Of a stretch of 64,000 bases of DNA, positions 22,593-32,929 are shown one piece after another. The first letter of the stretch is position 1. Each line of letters starts with the position of its first letter. Location: positions 5,890,001-5,954,000 of the forward strand of contig OY294049.1 in NCBI GenBank assembly GCA_958510825.1, written 5' to 3'. The notes beneath the pieces were generated by a model. It was not told where the DNA came from and did no database searches. It saw only the letters and a list, made by a program, of their open reading frames with translations. A program made the translations under genes and the position numbers. This DNA comes from Brachypterus glaber (taxonomy: Eukaryota > Arthropoda > Insecta > Coleoptera > Kateretidae).

Positions 22593-22766
22593 TTACATGG
22601 TTTATTAATACGTATACCATCTCTGATGAGACCTCTGTTAAAGTAATTATCATCAAATGCACCATAACTTAGTTTTGTTAGCAGGACATCGTTAATTATG
22701 TCTATGATGTCCCCTTTGTTGTATTGTGGTAACTCTAGATACCAGAATGGTATTACAAATACGCTT
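22593..22766 (-). pseudogene. Coding-like segment, paralog 1 (unknown family)
   Basis: The minus-strand frame reads IPFWYLELPQYNKGDIIDII and continues about 30 codons to a TAA near 22593; it is open from a TAA just upstream. It aligns with the segment at 23965-24175 (PQYYKGDIIGIISNFL). Across 18 aligned codons from CCA CAA, five differences are silent third-position changes (AAA/AAG, GGG/GGA, GAC/GAT, ATC/ATT, CTG/CTA). That pattern means the ancestor was protein-coding. I do not recognise the family. Both copies are isolated pieces, so they may be decayed exons or part of a mobile-element gene. Confidence 0.45.
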
Positions 22767-23964
22767 TAATTGATTATAATTATAATTTTGAGTACCTCTG
22801 TTAGAAAATTAATATCACGTTGCACTATGCCGCTCAAGCCCTGTTTTGGTATCTAAAAATGAAAAACGAATTTCATAAATAGAACATAAAATCGTCTAAA
22901 AAACAATAACTAGACTATTCTGCATTGGTTTTGTTTTTAGTTAATTAGGGTTTAAACTCTAGTAGATTTTCTATACCGCTGTAAAATTTAATTTTAAAGC
23001 ATATTATGCTGATGCGTGTATACCAAAATAGCATTTTTTCTTAACTTACGTTTGTCCAATAAGATTTGATAATATCATTTTACAAACGTAGCTAATGAAT
23101 AACATAATATTTAAGGTAAAATTAATGTTTAAGTCTTAGTTTTATATTGAAGCCTTAGGCCATTTTTTTAATGACAAGCGCAAATACTATTTAAAAATAG
23201 TTGCGCGCTCACTGGAGCGCATTTCTAATTTTTATATTAAAATGTTTTTACAAAAGTAGCCTAAATAGTGTATACATAAAATACAAACTTTTGAATATAA
23301 CATGATAAAACCAGCTGAACAGTTGCATGCACCTTGTCAAAAAATCGGCACTGGGTACTAATTTGAAACGTTATGAAAAGGAAAGTTGTGTGATCACGTG
23401 AATAGGCAATACACCTGAATGCACCTGCATAACTTATTAAAGTTTGAAAGTCTTTATCTCCAAAACGTTATATTCTCACAAAAAACTGTATAAAACATTT
23501 TTTATAGGGCTTTAAAACAGCTTTCGTTTAAAATATATTTTTTTGAAATTGGGTTATAAATAAGTGAGATATGCTAAAAAAACGTTTTACTGCTTTAAAC
23601 GCCAATACCTCAAAAACAATACTTTAAGAAAAAATAGTATCTAACATTTTATGACCAACTTAAAATTATCTTTCATATAAGTGCTAAATTAATAAAACAC
23701 AATAATAACTGCCTTAATTATAACCAAAAAACGCTAAAAATAGTAGTTTTACCCCATTCTGATAGGTTCACTTCATCTTACTTTGTTCTTTCGTTATCTT
23801 TCGTTAGTTTTCGGTTTTTGGACTTGGCTTTTCTCCTTTCGGGTAGCGCCTCACAAAAAAAAATGCGAAAGAAAGACCCCTACCCCTTTATAATTGCCCA
23901 GTATTGATTTAAATTAGTATTTAAACTTTTTTTTCCTGCACAGTTCGGTTTTATCTCGATTTTT
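22767..23964. other. No feature recognised
   Basis: AT-rich DNA between the two paralogous coding-like segments. The only visible oddity is TTGCGCGCTCACTGGAGCGC near 23202-23221, a short GC-rich inverted pair. Confidence 0.4.
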
Positions 23965-24175
23965 TAAGTTTGTAGCATATATGCTACAAATAATAGTTTC
24001 TTTACACTCCAGTTGGCCAATGTGACGACTAATATAATCCAGTTCAGTTTCATTGTTGTTAGGAAGTTGCTAATTATTCCTATAATATCTCCCTTGTAGT
24101 ATTGTGGAAACCCTGACGTCCAATATGTTCTATTGAAGTTAATTATTAATTTATCGATTGCCCACTGCGATTGGC
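23965..24175 (-). pseudogene. Coding-like segment, paralog 2 (unknown family)
   Basis: The minus-strand frame is open for about 69 codons: near its start INFNRTYWTSGFPQYYKGDI, later KLNWIILVVTLANWSVKK, ending LQT and TAA at 23965-23967. Its core matches the segment at 22593-22766 with silent-site divergence. The C-terminal half is hydrophobic (WIILVVTLANW) and might be membrane-embedded if the frame is genuine there. No start codon or splice sites can be assigned with confidence. It may be a relic exon or a repeat-borne gene fragment. Confidence 0.45.
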
Positions 24176-24180
24176 TTTAT

Positions 24181-25059
24181 CATTATACTATTCACAGCGC
24201 GTAAGCGTTGGAATAGTATGTAGTTTTGAATTTCCAAAAATTACCAAAAAACGTCCCAGACAAAAAATTCTTGAATACAAATATGTTTCATGAAAAAATA
24301 AGAAACTTTGAAAATATCCGTCTTTCTGTACGTCTGTCAATCCGCCCGTCGTATGTCACGTTTTTTGTGGACACGATAACTCAAGAACGAATAATCCGAT
24401 CGACTCGAAATTTTCAGGAAAAATCCAGTTATATAAGGGAATGGTCCCTATGGTTTTTGAAAGTTATCCCCCCAAAAACAAAAAAAGTTTGGGGTTAAAC
24501 TTAAAAAAAAAATTTCACCTTCCTGGTTAAAATTACGAAATACAAATTACATAAGAATATAGCCTTCATTAATGTTAAAAGCCACTTTACGCGGAGCAAT
24601 TTGTGAGCAAGTTTGATGCTATGCAAGTTTGTTGCAAGAATTATTCAGTCACTGCGCATGCCTTCAGGCAAGTTTGAGGCCATTTTCGTGCCATCAAATT
24701 ATTTAGAACATGTTCTATTTTTCGGCGATTTTCACGCAAGTTTTATGGTTGTTTTCAAACGCAGAGACACGTCAAAATTGTCTGGTTGGCAGCACTGTTT
24801 ACCTTGCAATATATAGCACCAAACTTGCGTACAAATTGCTCCGTGTAAAGTGGTCTTTAGGCATGTGCAAAAATCGTTACTGTAGTTCATGGGGTTCCAG
24901 AGATATTAAATAAAAACTACTTTTCACATGTACCCTTAAAAGGGTCGTAGCTCCCTTAGGGCTCATTTCCGGACCAACCTTTACAGGAACTTTTTTTTAT
25001 ATATTTGCATGGGGGATCTTCCATTTTCGTTTGATTCACCAATTCTGAATCAGCCTGTA
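24181..25059. repeat. Composite of family P and family D elements
   Basis: It starts with ATTATACTATTCACAGCGCG, the terminus also seen at 34477 and, inverted, at 53397-53425. It continues with the CTGTACGTCTGTC / CACGATAACTCAAGAACG segment also seen, diverged, near 36610, and AAAGTTATCCCCCCAAAAAC as at 56740 and 56895. From about 24860 it becomes a family D end (GGGTCGTAGCTCCCTTAGGG, GGACCAACCTTTACAGG, TTGATTCACCAATTCTGAAT). It is interrupted by the MITE at 24578-24856. Confidence 0.7.
24578..24856. mobile_element. MITE with TTA target site (Harbinger-like), 279 bp
   Basis: CCACTTTACGCGGAGCAATT near the left end pairs with AATTGCTCCGTGTAAAGTGG at the right, and the arms continue through GCAAGTTTGATGCTAT. 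TTA flanks both sides (24575-24577 and 24857-24859). The related family D copy at 43270-43290 reads AATGTTAAGGCATGTGC, the same site without the insert, so the boundaries are supported by an empty site. A 3-bp TTA duplication fits PIF/Harbinger-type MITEs. The two 67-codon frames inside it are spurious. Confidence 0.8.
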
Positions 25060-25262
25060 TTTTGGTTTTGGCGTGTATAATTCTTAAAATCCATCACTAT
25101 TCTGTCCTGCTAAAGTAAAGGGCAGTAAGTAACACTTGTCGCATAGCAGCGTTTTCACGTCAACACTGATGTAATATTTTAAATACGCTAAATGTCACTT
25201 ACTGCCCTTTACTTGATCAGGGCAGTATTTTCCTTTTATATACACCAAAATGTATTGATAAT

Positions 25263-25800
25263 AGTTATTTATATACCAAGGGACTAAACTGGCTGTTTCA
25301 GTGTTTTAGTGTTTGGACTTTTGCGAGCGTAGCGAGCGAGGGAAACAGAAATGCAAGTGACTAAAACAACCACGTTTAGTCTTCAGGTATATACACTAAT
25401 TTTTGCATGACCAAACATAATTTAGGTAGGTAGAAAATTAAAATTAAAAACCATGCGTCTAAAATCGGGTGTTTTATTTTCGTAATTTAATCAATTGCAA
25501 AAAGTCAGTTTCACGGCTATCGCGATTTCAATTGTTTTTTAATATGGTTGACACAATAGTCAAATTAAAATAATGGACGAAGACGATAAATTTTTAGTAA
25601 TTTAAACAATGTCATTCTTAAAGGTTTTCTTTGTAAAAATCAAATAAATTCATTTGAATCGCTAATTTATTACAAAACATCACCAAATCTAGTTTTTGTA
25701 CCAATAAAGCACCTAGTATGTATAGATAATATTTTAAAATTATCATTGTTGCCGTGATTTTTTTCCCTTGGGAGAAAAACTGCAAGTTTAGTCCTGAAAA
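25263..25800. repeat. Dispersed repeat C, uninterrupted copy
   Basis: It is collinear with 8826-8943 plus 10004-10395 and serves as the empty-site reference for the hAT-like insertion. It contains AGCGTAGCGAGCGAGGG, an extra piece missing from the first copy, and about 80 bp (near 25620-25690) that the first copy lacks. It is non-coding. Confidence 0.85.
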
Positions 25801-26600
25801 TAAAAAGTTTTAGTCTAGTAATTTTTAATTGCTGGATTAACTAAATCATGTTGACACTTGACGCTTGAAAAAATTATGTTTCAAACAAGAAGTCTACTAT
25901 ACTTAGTTTCGGTTATCCGTGACTTTTCAAGTTAGCATTTGACTTTTGTGACAAGTTAGATTTATATGTTAATATTATTAGGTGTTATAGGTACTTTTTT
26001 TATTCCGCTGTTACTTCATATTTTGGAAAGAATATCATTTTTAGTTTAAAATATATAATACACAATGCGAAGCAATACATGTCTTCGCGGCTTGTTCTAA
26101 ATTTGACCGAATTGCATTTAAAGCAATGTAATTAAAATTAATTTTATTACTCCAACAAACGTAAATCAGGTCGAGTGAAAATCGAAACACATTTTCCGGC
26201 AATTATTAGATTACAGTTTTTACTTTTGAGCAAACTCGGGAGAAAAAAGTATTTTATTCACAAGGATACAAAAAAAACGTCCTTTATACAGATGCATCAT
26301 AAAAAGTTGCAAAATCTGTAATTTTTGTTTTGTTCTTAAAAAGTTAAAAAAGCTTTTCTTATTTACCCAACGTTAAAAATTAATTCGTGTCTAACCTGTT
26401 TTGGTTTTTGGTTATACCTCATAGATGGCGAAACAATCGCCTCGTCTGTAAACATCTGTGGTTTGCGAATAATATAACCAAACATTTTTGTTTATTTCTA
26501 TAAAAACACTAAAAAATCATATTTATTTAAATATTATAGGTTCATACCAAGATCAATAATAGGAAATAACAACGAACCGCTTATTTAAATTATTATTTAG
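25801..26600. other. No gene; one family P-like terminus
   Basis: ACAATGCGAAGCAATACATG-TCTTCGCGGCTTGTT at 26063-26097 is a diverged copy of the terminus at 47640-47667. Nothing else was recognised. Confidence 0.45.
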
Positions 26601-26619
26601 TTGAAATTTATAGTGACGT

Positions 26620-26705
26620 TCTTCTTCTTCTTCTGGAGTTTTTTGGCCTTTGCCACAAGGACCGCTGCCAGGTTCGCGTTTGGACTTTTTTTTGTTACAG
26701 TGACG
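26620..26705 (-). repeat. Probable retroposon 3' tail with (GAA)n
   Basis: On the minus strand a GC-normal stretch (GCGAACCTGGCAGCGGTCC, then GCCAAAAAACTCCAG) runs into AAGAAGAAGAAGAA. A short GC-normal body ending in a triplet tail suggests the 3' end of a non-LTR element. The 66-codon plus-strand frame is antisense to it and not a gene. Confidence 0.4.
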
Positions 26706-26854
26706 TTAGAAATCTGTAAAATTTTTGTAGATAATTGGCTTGGTAATAGATGGCACCACTTGACAAAATTTTACACTTATACCCTTATTCATGAATCATA
26801 AAAAAAAAGACTAGAACCTTTAACGAAAACACAAAAAATACTACTGTAGTGCAA

Positions 26855-27090
26855 TACACTGATAGAAATGTTGTTGTAATATAGGCGCCAACCATATTTT
26901 GTAAAATGTTATAGCATAAATATGTTATACGATACAACAACCAGTAGTAGAATTAAGAGGTAAACAATATACAATTGTTATAAATACAACAACAAATGTT
27001 ATCTTATGTCCTAGTTGTCCTAGTACTATACTATAGTACAATTTGTGGTTGGCGCATATATAACAATATGTTGTTGTATTATTCAGTGTA
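26855..27090. mobile_element. Word-iterating element W2 (TGTTGTA words), CACTG ends
   Basis: TACACTGATAGAAATGTTGT at the left pairs with ATATGTTGTTGTATTATTCAGTGTA at the right in inverted sense (ends TACACTGA). GGCGCCAACCA and TGGTTGGCGC mark the inner arm limit. The interior repeats TGTTGTA / TACAACA and GTTATA / TATAAC words. It is 236 bp and non-coding. Confidence 0.7.
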
Positions 27091-27507
27091 GGCTCTCTAA
27101 GATTTATATAATTTGTTTTATATCTTTTTTTTTGTATATTACATTCCCTTTTTATTATAATTATAATTAATTAAATTATAAATAAATTATAATTTAAGAT
27201 TAATGAATTTTTATTTTTTTTAAGTCTCCTTAAAATAAAACGTGTATAACAAAAAAATCTGATGTGATAGAAAAATAGAATAGATTACATATAAAAATAT
27301 TAATTATAATAAATATTTATTTATGGGTTTTCTCCAAAAGGCTCTTGACCAAGGGAAAAAAGCTTAAATTTGTGGTCCTGTGTAATTATTATTTGTCGTG
27401 AGAAAGATGCACATATGTATATATGCATATATGCATATATGTCACTAATTTAATTATTTAGTTTGGAAGTTCTTAATAAGAAGTGAACCTACCTATATAA
27501 AGTTACT

Positions 27508-27819
27508 AATTACTTGCGTATTTATGGAGTGCAGGACAGTAAAGAGGATACAAATTTGATTACTATCTTAAGGGATGCTACCAAACTAGACTTTCTACCT
27601 GATGAAATTGAATCGATGTATAAAATAGGAAGATTTTCAGAACCAAGAAAGCGGGACATTTTTATAAGATTTAAAACGGAACAAGCAAAGAAAAAAATTT
27701 TATCTGTGAAGAAAAAACTAAAAGGTACAAATATTGTAATCAGAAAAAAAGGATATCTTGAAGCAAAGCAAAACGATCTTGAACCAAAGCCGCCATGTTC
27801 GATATGTTCAACGCCATGA
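27508..27819 (+). pseudogene. LINE ORF1-like fragment (nucleic-acid-binding protein)
   Basis: A 100-codon open frame begins LRIYGVQDSKEDTNL, then EIESMYKIGRF, RDIFIRFKTEQAKKKIL and KKLKGTNIVIRKKG. The order IYG(V)-acidic, hydrophobic-x-IGR, (I/F)-IRF, lysine-rich, LKGT-(x)I-V/I-R is the pattern of the RNA-binding domain of non-LTR retrotransposon ORF1 proteins common in insects. That protein coats the element RNA. There is no ATG at the true start; the frame enters from a degenerate 5' end, so it is 5'-truncated. The last 20 residues look unrelated and run into the adjacent repeat. No ORF2 follows. Confidence 0.6.
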
Positions 27820-27839
27820 CTCTCTTGGATCAAGTCAGC

Positions 27840-28245
27840 CGTGATCTTGGCATTTGAGGTCCTAGATTTAAGGACATTTCCTTAAATCAAAGCAACTTAA
27901 ACCATTTATTTAAGATCATCTTATCTTAAACCAAGTATGTAATTATCTTGATTCAAGATCATCTTGAATGAAGAGAATTATAATCTTGATTTTTTCACCC
28001 TACACAGAAAAAAGGTTATCTTGGCAGAAGATAATAAATTATCTTGGATTTATATTATCTTAAATCGAGGTAATAATCTTCTTTTAAGATCATGTATCCT
28101 CGGTTTAAGATTATCTGTGACTTTGGTTTCCTTTAATTATTCTCTTGCTAGAAAAATCCTCGTGTCAAGGATTTTTTCCTTAAATGCATGACATTTAAAA
28201 TAGTAACAAAGAATCAAGAGTTATTATCTTGACTCAAAGCCCCTG
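27840..28245. repeat. Word-iterating region W3 (AAGATAAT / ATCTTGA words)
   Basis: ATCTTGATT, AAGATCATCTT, TTATCTTGG, AGAAGATAATAAATTATCTT and TTTAAGATTATC recur more than a dozen times in both orientations. One CAC-type terminus, TACACAGAAAAAAGG, lies at 28001-28015; the opposite terminus was not found. The 75-codon frame is an artefact. Confidence 0.55.
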
Positions 28246-28388
28246 TTGTCTTACGGTAAAGAGTTTGCCGGCCTCACCCCACGTAGATATACAGTAGACT
28301 CGCCAATTGTTATTGTTAGCTGGTGGACAATTTGCGCAGTAGTTCAAGATATGCGCGGGAGAGAAGTTAGGTTTGTTTTTTTTTGCCG

Positions 28389-28396
28389 TCAGTTGT
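28389..28396 (+). promoter_or_regulatory. Candidate arthropod initiator (TCAGTTGT)
   Basis: TCAGTTGT fits the insect initiator consensus TCAGTY and lies 44 bases before the ATG at 28433. It follows a T-run. No TATA box sits at about -30, and no DPE match was seen at +28. Support comes only from its place in front of a candidate first exon. Confidence 0.3.
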
Positions 28397-28432
28397 CTTT
28401 AAAGGTGTATCATTGTTTTTAGCTGCTTTAAA

Positions 28433-28499
28433 ATGGATGAATTTGTATCTGTTACTCTCAAAAAATTGGGATTTTTAAATTTACTTAAAAAATTCACGG
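28433..28499 (+). CDS. Candidate first coding exon, SAM-like N-terminus
   Basis: From ATG the frame reads MDEFVSVTLKKLGFLNLLKK and then FT, and stops at ACGG followed by GTAAGT (28500-28505), a consensus 5' splice donor in phase 1. Unspliced, the frame would end at TAG two codons later. The amphipathic FVSVTLKKLGF-xxL-xKF pattern resembles the first helix of sterile alpha motif (SAM) domains, a protein-interaction fold, which many insect genes and element-borne genes carry at the N-terminus. The upstream 150 bases are less AT-rich than the surroundings and hold an initiator-like site. I could not find exon 2 before the gap at 29497. It is too short for certainty. Confidence 0.35.
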
Positions 28500-28505
28500 G
28501 TAAGT

Positions 28506-29496
28506 AGCTTTAAATAATTTATACCTATAAGCGCCATTTTGCAACGGCATTGCAACAAGTTTTTCTTCAAAAACAAGTGCTTTTTCCTACGACAACCTAT
28601 GAAACCAAATTTCACACGATTAACAGAGTAAGAAAGTATCATATTTCATAGGCGTGCGAAATAATATTATACATGTGTGGGAAATTTTTTAAAAATATTT
28701 ACCATTCTGTTAACCCTGCAACCTGACTTTATATAGGTTTTACCTTAACTCTAATTTATGTTAATAATAATAATAATAAACCTATATTGCTGCTTGTTGA
28801 ATTAACATGGTTTCGAGAATCAGTGTTTTAGAACCAAGGTGTCGATATGTTAAATACAATTTTCCCTGTTCATATTATTTAAATCATATAGTGGTAAATT
28901 TTATTTACTGAAAGCCTTTTAAAAGATCCAGCTTATTCATCGTAACCCACTGAAAAAATGTCCTGTCATGAAAATTCCATATACTAAACGCTGCCAATTC
29001 AGGGTATATCGCCCTTTAACTACAATTGATGACCCTTCATGTATTGGTAAATTTGCGGAACGATTCATCATTGGCACATAAAATGAGTGGCTTTTAATCA
29101 AAAGGAGATAACCGATTTTGCGACATCCATTTAAAAATAATTTATCCAACACATGCAGATAATAAGACAATTACTAGCTTTACTTTAGATAAAGAAACTC
29201 AATAATAACCCACACGTGGCTTTTACTTTATAGATTGGACAATTATTTATTTTACCCAACTGTCACTTGTCAAATTATTTTCTTGTAAATGTATTTAACA
29301 TTTTTAATAAAAATATGAATTTCTAAGCTATTTATTGGATAAAACTTTGTATGTTACTAGTGAGTGAACTAATCTTAGTTTTCTCTCTCGTAACATAAAT
29401 AACTATTATCCATGGCCGTGATAAATAGGCCTATAAATTACGGGTCTGTAAAAATAAACCGTTCAAACTTTAAAATAGCCGTGAATAAAGTAGAGT
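28506..29496. other. Unassigned; would be intron if the 28433 exon is real
   Basis: AT-rich DNA with no repeat family recognised. The 77-codon minus-strand frame at 28937-29170 shows no domain. Confidence 0.4.
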
Positions 29497-29696
29497 NNNN
29501 NNNNNNNNNNNNNNNNNNNNNNNNNNNNNNNNNNNNNNNNNNNNNNNNNNNNNNNNNNNNNNNNNNNNNNNNNNNNNNNNNNNNNNNNNNNNNNNNNNNN
29601 NNNNNNNNNNNNNNNNNNNNNNNNNNNNNNNNNNNNNNNNNNNNNNNNNNNNNNNNNNNNNNNNNNNNNNNNNNNNNNNNNNNNNNNNNNNNNNNN
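29497..29696. other. Assembly gap (200 N)
   Basis: A run of exactly 200 unknown bases, probably a fixed-length scaffolding gap, so its true length is unknown. Frames translated across it are meaningless. Confidence 1.
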
Positions 29697-30249
29697 GGAC
29701 CACAACTCACCTGCAACAAAGAAATAATTGTTAAAATTATTTGAATTTATATTATACCTACTTTTATGTAACGGGTGGTTCAGAAAAAGACAAAATTTTA
29801 ATTAGTCATCAAACTATATAAAGTATGAAAATACTTCTAGCTAAGCAAATTAAAATTCTCCAGTCTTAGGCCTTAAATTAAGATTTATTATCTGTCTTAT
29901 ATCTCATATAGTTCTGTGCTTTTGTCGTTTATATGGATCATAAAATATTAGTTTTAAAAAGAAATTTTTTTTTTATGAGCCATTAAAAATTTTAAATCTA
30001 CTTTTGAATCACCTGAAACTAAAAAAGTTATATTTTTCTCATTAAAATGAAAAAAATATATATTAAATTTAATTTATTTATGGAAAGCTTGGCCTCTGGA
30101 GGCCATTCGTAGCGAGATACGCATCCACCCTTATAATGAGCAATGACATTACTGCATGTTAATAAAGTGCCTGTGTTTATTATCATTTTTAATTTAAAAG
30201 CATATTATAAAACATCCAGTTATAAGTATTACATAATATATATTTAAAA
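29697..30249. other. No feature recognised
   Basis: AT-rich DNA. GGCCTCTGGAGGCC near 30092-30105 is a perfect short palindrome. Confidence 0.4.
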
Positions 30250-30251
30250 TA

Positions 30252-30969
30252 CAGTGTTATTCAGAAATAAGTCCAAGAAATTTAAGAGGTGATCTACGTT
30301 AAAAAATATATCCTATAAAAGTTGGTCCGGAAATGAGTCATAAGGGAGCTGCGGCCCTTCAAATATGGACATATTGAATGTCAAACAAAAAAAGAACCAG
30401 TAAGTTTTTAATGCTGCAGGGCGAATCTTCATTTAAAACTAAAAAAGTATTCTTCACCAAAACACCTAAATTTAATATTAAATATAAATAAATATTAAAA
30501 AGTAACATTTTTACTGTCACAAAATGTTACTTCCTCTTAATTGCATTTTTGTTGAAAACGTTTGCTCCTACAGTGTTACACTACATGACATTTTTTATGT
30601 TTTTTTACTAAAGGAATCTATATTTATTACAAAAAATCTAAAAAAATACACATAAAAAAGTTTGAGGCAAAAATTTGTTAACCCTCACATATTTTGTCCG
30701 TCTAGGCATGCCTCTGGATAAATTCAAAAAAAAAAAAAAATTAACATAAAATTATTGCCCTTATTAATACTAGTATACATACAATAGCTCGTCGCTCTAG
30801 CTTAAAGGGTACCAGAGTTATTAATTAGAAACCTTATTTTTATTACAATTTTAAAAAGCCGTAGTTCCCTTAGGACTCATTATCGGACCAACCTTTATAG
30901 CAACTTTTTTTCACATTTTTTAACAGAATCACCTCTTAAATTTCTCGAACTAATTTCTGAATAACCCTG
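30252..30969. mobile_element. Foldback family D element (718 bp)
   Basis: It begins CAGTGTTATTCAGAAATAAG and ends CTAATTTCTGAATAACCCTG, with TA at both flanks. The arms pair through AAATTTAAGAGGTGAT, GTTGGTCCGGAAATGAG and CATAAGGGAGCTGCGGC with their complements, about 110 bp. The middle contains ACAAAATGTTACTTCCTCTT and CTACAGTGTTACACTA, shared with 57070-57583 and, inverted, with 57938-58533. Confidence 0.85.
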
Positions 30970-32051
30970 TATAATCTATTCAAAAAGGAATTAAAAACAA
31001 ATTTTAAAAGAGTGTTAAGCGAGTATTATAGATGCTTTTCTTTTTATACTGAATCTCACCTAATTCTCTCCTAACTGTCAGTTTAAACCAGCCACATAAG
31101 CCAATTAGTTAAATTAAGCATATTATGCTGATATCTCATCTAAAAGGAAAGCGTCTTATAATAAGATCATTTTATCAAATGTGGGTGAAAAAACTCATAT
31201 TGGAATATACTGAAATATTCAACTGTACCCCAAAGAAAAACCTTAAGCTATGTAACTCCAGGAGTTGGTTACCATATTTGTTTTGTAGTTTTCCCAAAAT
31301 GCATAATAAATATTTGTAAATTAATAAATACTGTACCGCTGGGCAAACGGGCTAAAAGTTAAAATATCACCCAAAACCAAACCGTAGTTGTGTTTTTTTT
31401 GTCACCGCCCATCTATTGTCTATGAATAAAACGCGTATTTTTTCTTCATTACTTTTTAAAAATTGTATTCTGGTTTTTAATTTAGATAGATATTTCTATA
31501 GACCCAATCCGCGCAGATTCAGGCTACGTTGATTGCACTGTAGTGGCGGATTTGGCTAAAATATGATACACTGTTCCTTAAGTGTCCATTAGAAGAGAGC
31601 TTGGAGGATTTTGCTCAAAAAAAAATCCAGTTATAATTTTTTAAAAACTTTCCACAAAAAAAATATTTATTTATTATTAATTTATTATTTACTATTTATT
31701 TTTTATTCCATAAAAAATGGGCTGAAGTTTTCATAATTTTTTGTTTTATGCCATATTTTTGTTAATTTTGGTAAAATTAAAAAAATAAATCGGCCATATT
31801 TATTCCGCTATTTTGAATTTTAGGTTTTTGGGTATTGGTCCACATTAATATTAACAAAAGAAGCCTTTATATACAGTTTTAGCTAAACCGGAGATTTAAA
31901 AAAAAAATTGAACCACCCTAATAACGCAAAAAAATCACATTTTTCACTATTTTTTGGGTAATCAGCGGTGCAAAAAATGGCACTATGCAAAAAAATACAA
32001 TTTTGTCACATTTTTTTTTCTGGGTGGGTTTTAACAGCTGTCCTGCTTCTT
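30970..32051. other. No gene recognised
   Basis: AT-rich DNA. Frames at 31125-31319 and 31968-32195 lack any recognisable motif. Confidence 0.4.
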
Positions 32052-32197
32052 TTTGACGGGCATAGTACATGTATACATGTACATAATACAAAAGTGCCTT
32101 GTGAAGTTTTCTGTCAAGAAAGGCACTCTACATTATACATGTACACCTATACATGTACTTTATACATGTACATTATACATGTACATGTATTATAAAT
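32052..32197. repeat. Word-iterating region W4 (TACATGTA palindromes)
   Basis: The 8-base palindrome TACATGTA occurs about seven times in 150 bases, in two clusters either side of GTGCCTT-GTGAAG and GAAAGGCAC, which are themselves inverted. It is non-coding; the translated frames are YTCT-type repeats. Confidence 0.75.
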
Positions 32198-32363
32198 TAT
32201 TTATTATTTATTATTATTATTTATTCTTTAATTGAGATATTTCGCGTGGCATCAAATTTAAAGTAAAATACCATTTAAAAATTAATTTTACTTATTTTTT
32301 GCACTTTATGCACTTCCAAAAATTATGTTTGAGCTTAAAAGCTCTTCATTGTTAAGTTTTACT

Positions 32364-32409
32364 TCATGACCAAGATGACTTTACAAGTTTAAAGTCATCT
32401 TGGTCATGA
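32364..32409. other. Perfect 20-bp hairpin
   Basis: TCATGACCAAGATGACTTTA (32364-32383), six-base loop CAAGTT, then the exact reverse complement (32390-32409). There are no mismatches, and pairing stops sharply at both edges. It could be a minimal foldback relic or a cruciform. It is shorter and more perfect than a usual animal microRNA precursor. Confidence 0.85.
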
Positions 32410-32929
32410 CTTGGCAGTTTATGTTCTTTATTTTCTTAGGGCTAAAATATTAGTTTAAGTAAGAAAATTAGGAGGCGGGCGTTGCAAACCCTTTGTTAAG
32501 GTTTTTGCGGTTAGTAAGGTTGTGTATGATAATGTTCATTTCTCGTCCTACTTTCAAACAAACTTGTTTAAACATCTGTACAATATTCTGCTTTAGGTAC
32601 ACTAAAGGTGGTAATACCAATTTTTAGTACATTTATACATACATACAAAGATATTTTTTATTTAAAGGCTTTTAATCAAAGCAATTTATTCCATTTTATC
32701 ATAGCTACCTAGGTAGTTTACGCGAGACATGATGTTACCTACTGGATATTATCCAGTGGATGTTATGGTTTGGTCCAAACACGCCGAATTATGCCTACAA
32801 AGGTAACCTCTAAATCATGTCTAATTATTTTCTTTAGGGTCCACGGGGGTTGAATTTCCTAGATTGATGGCCAAAATAGGGGAAAATAAAATTAACGCAA
32901 TCGAAAAAACGAACAGTACATCGTTTATA
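32410..32929. other. No feature recognised
   Basis: AT-rich DNA; CTGGATATTATCCAGTGGAT near 32741-32760 recalls the words of the 56 kb word-iterating element. Confidence 0.4.

Noticed and set aside
29412..29744. ORFs crossing 29497-29696
   Set aside because: They are read through 200 unknown bases, so the frame has no meaning.
32364..32409. microRNA precursor
   Set aside because: The stem is perfect with a very short loop and no extended imperfect lower stem; without small-RNA data it cannot be called.
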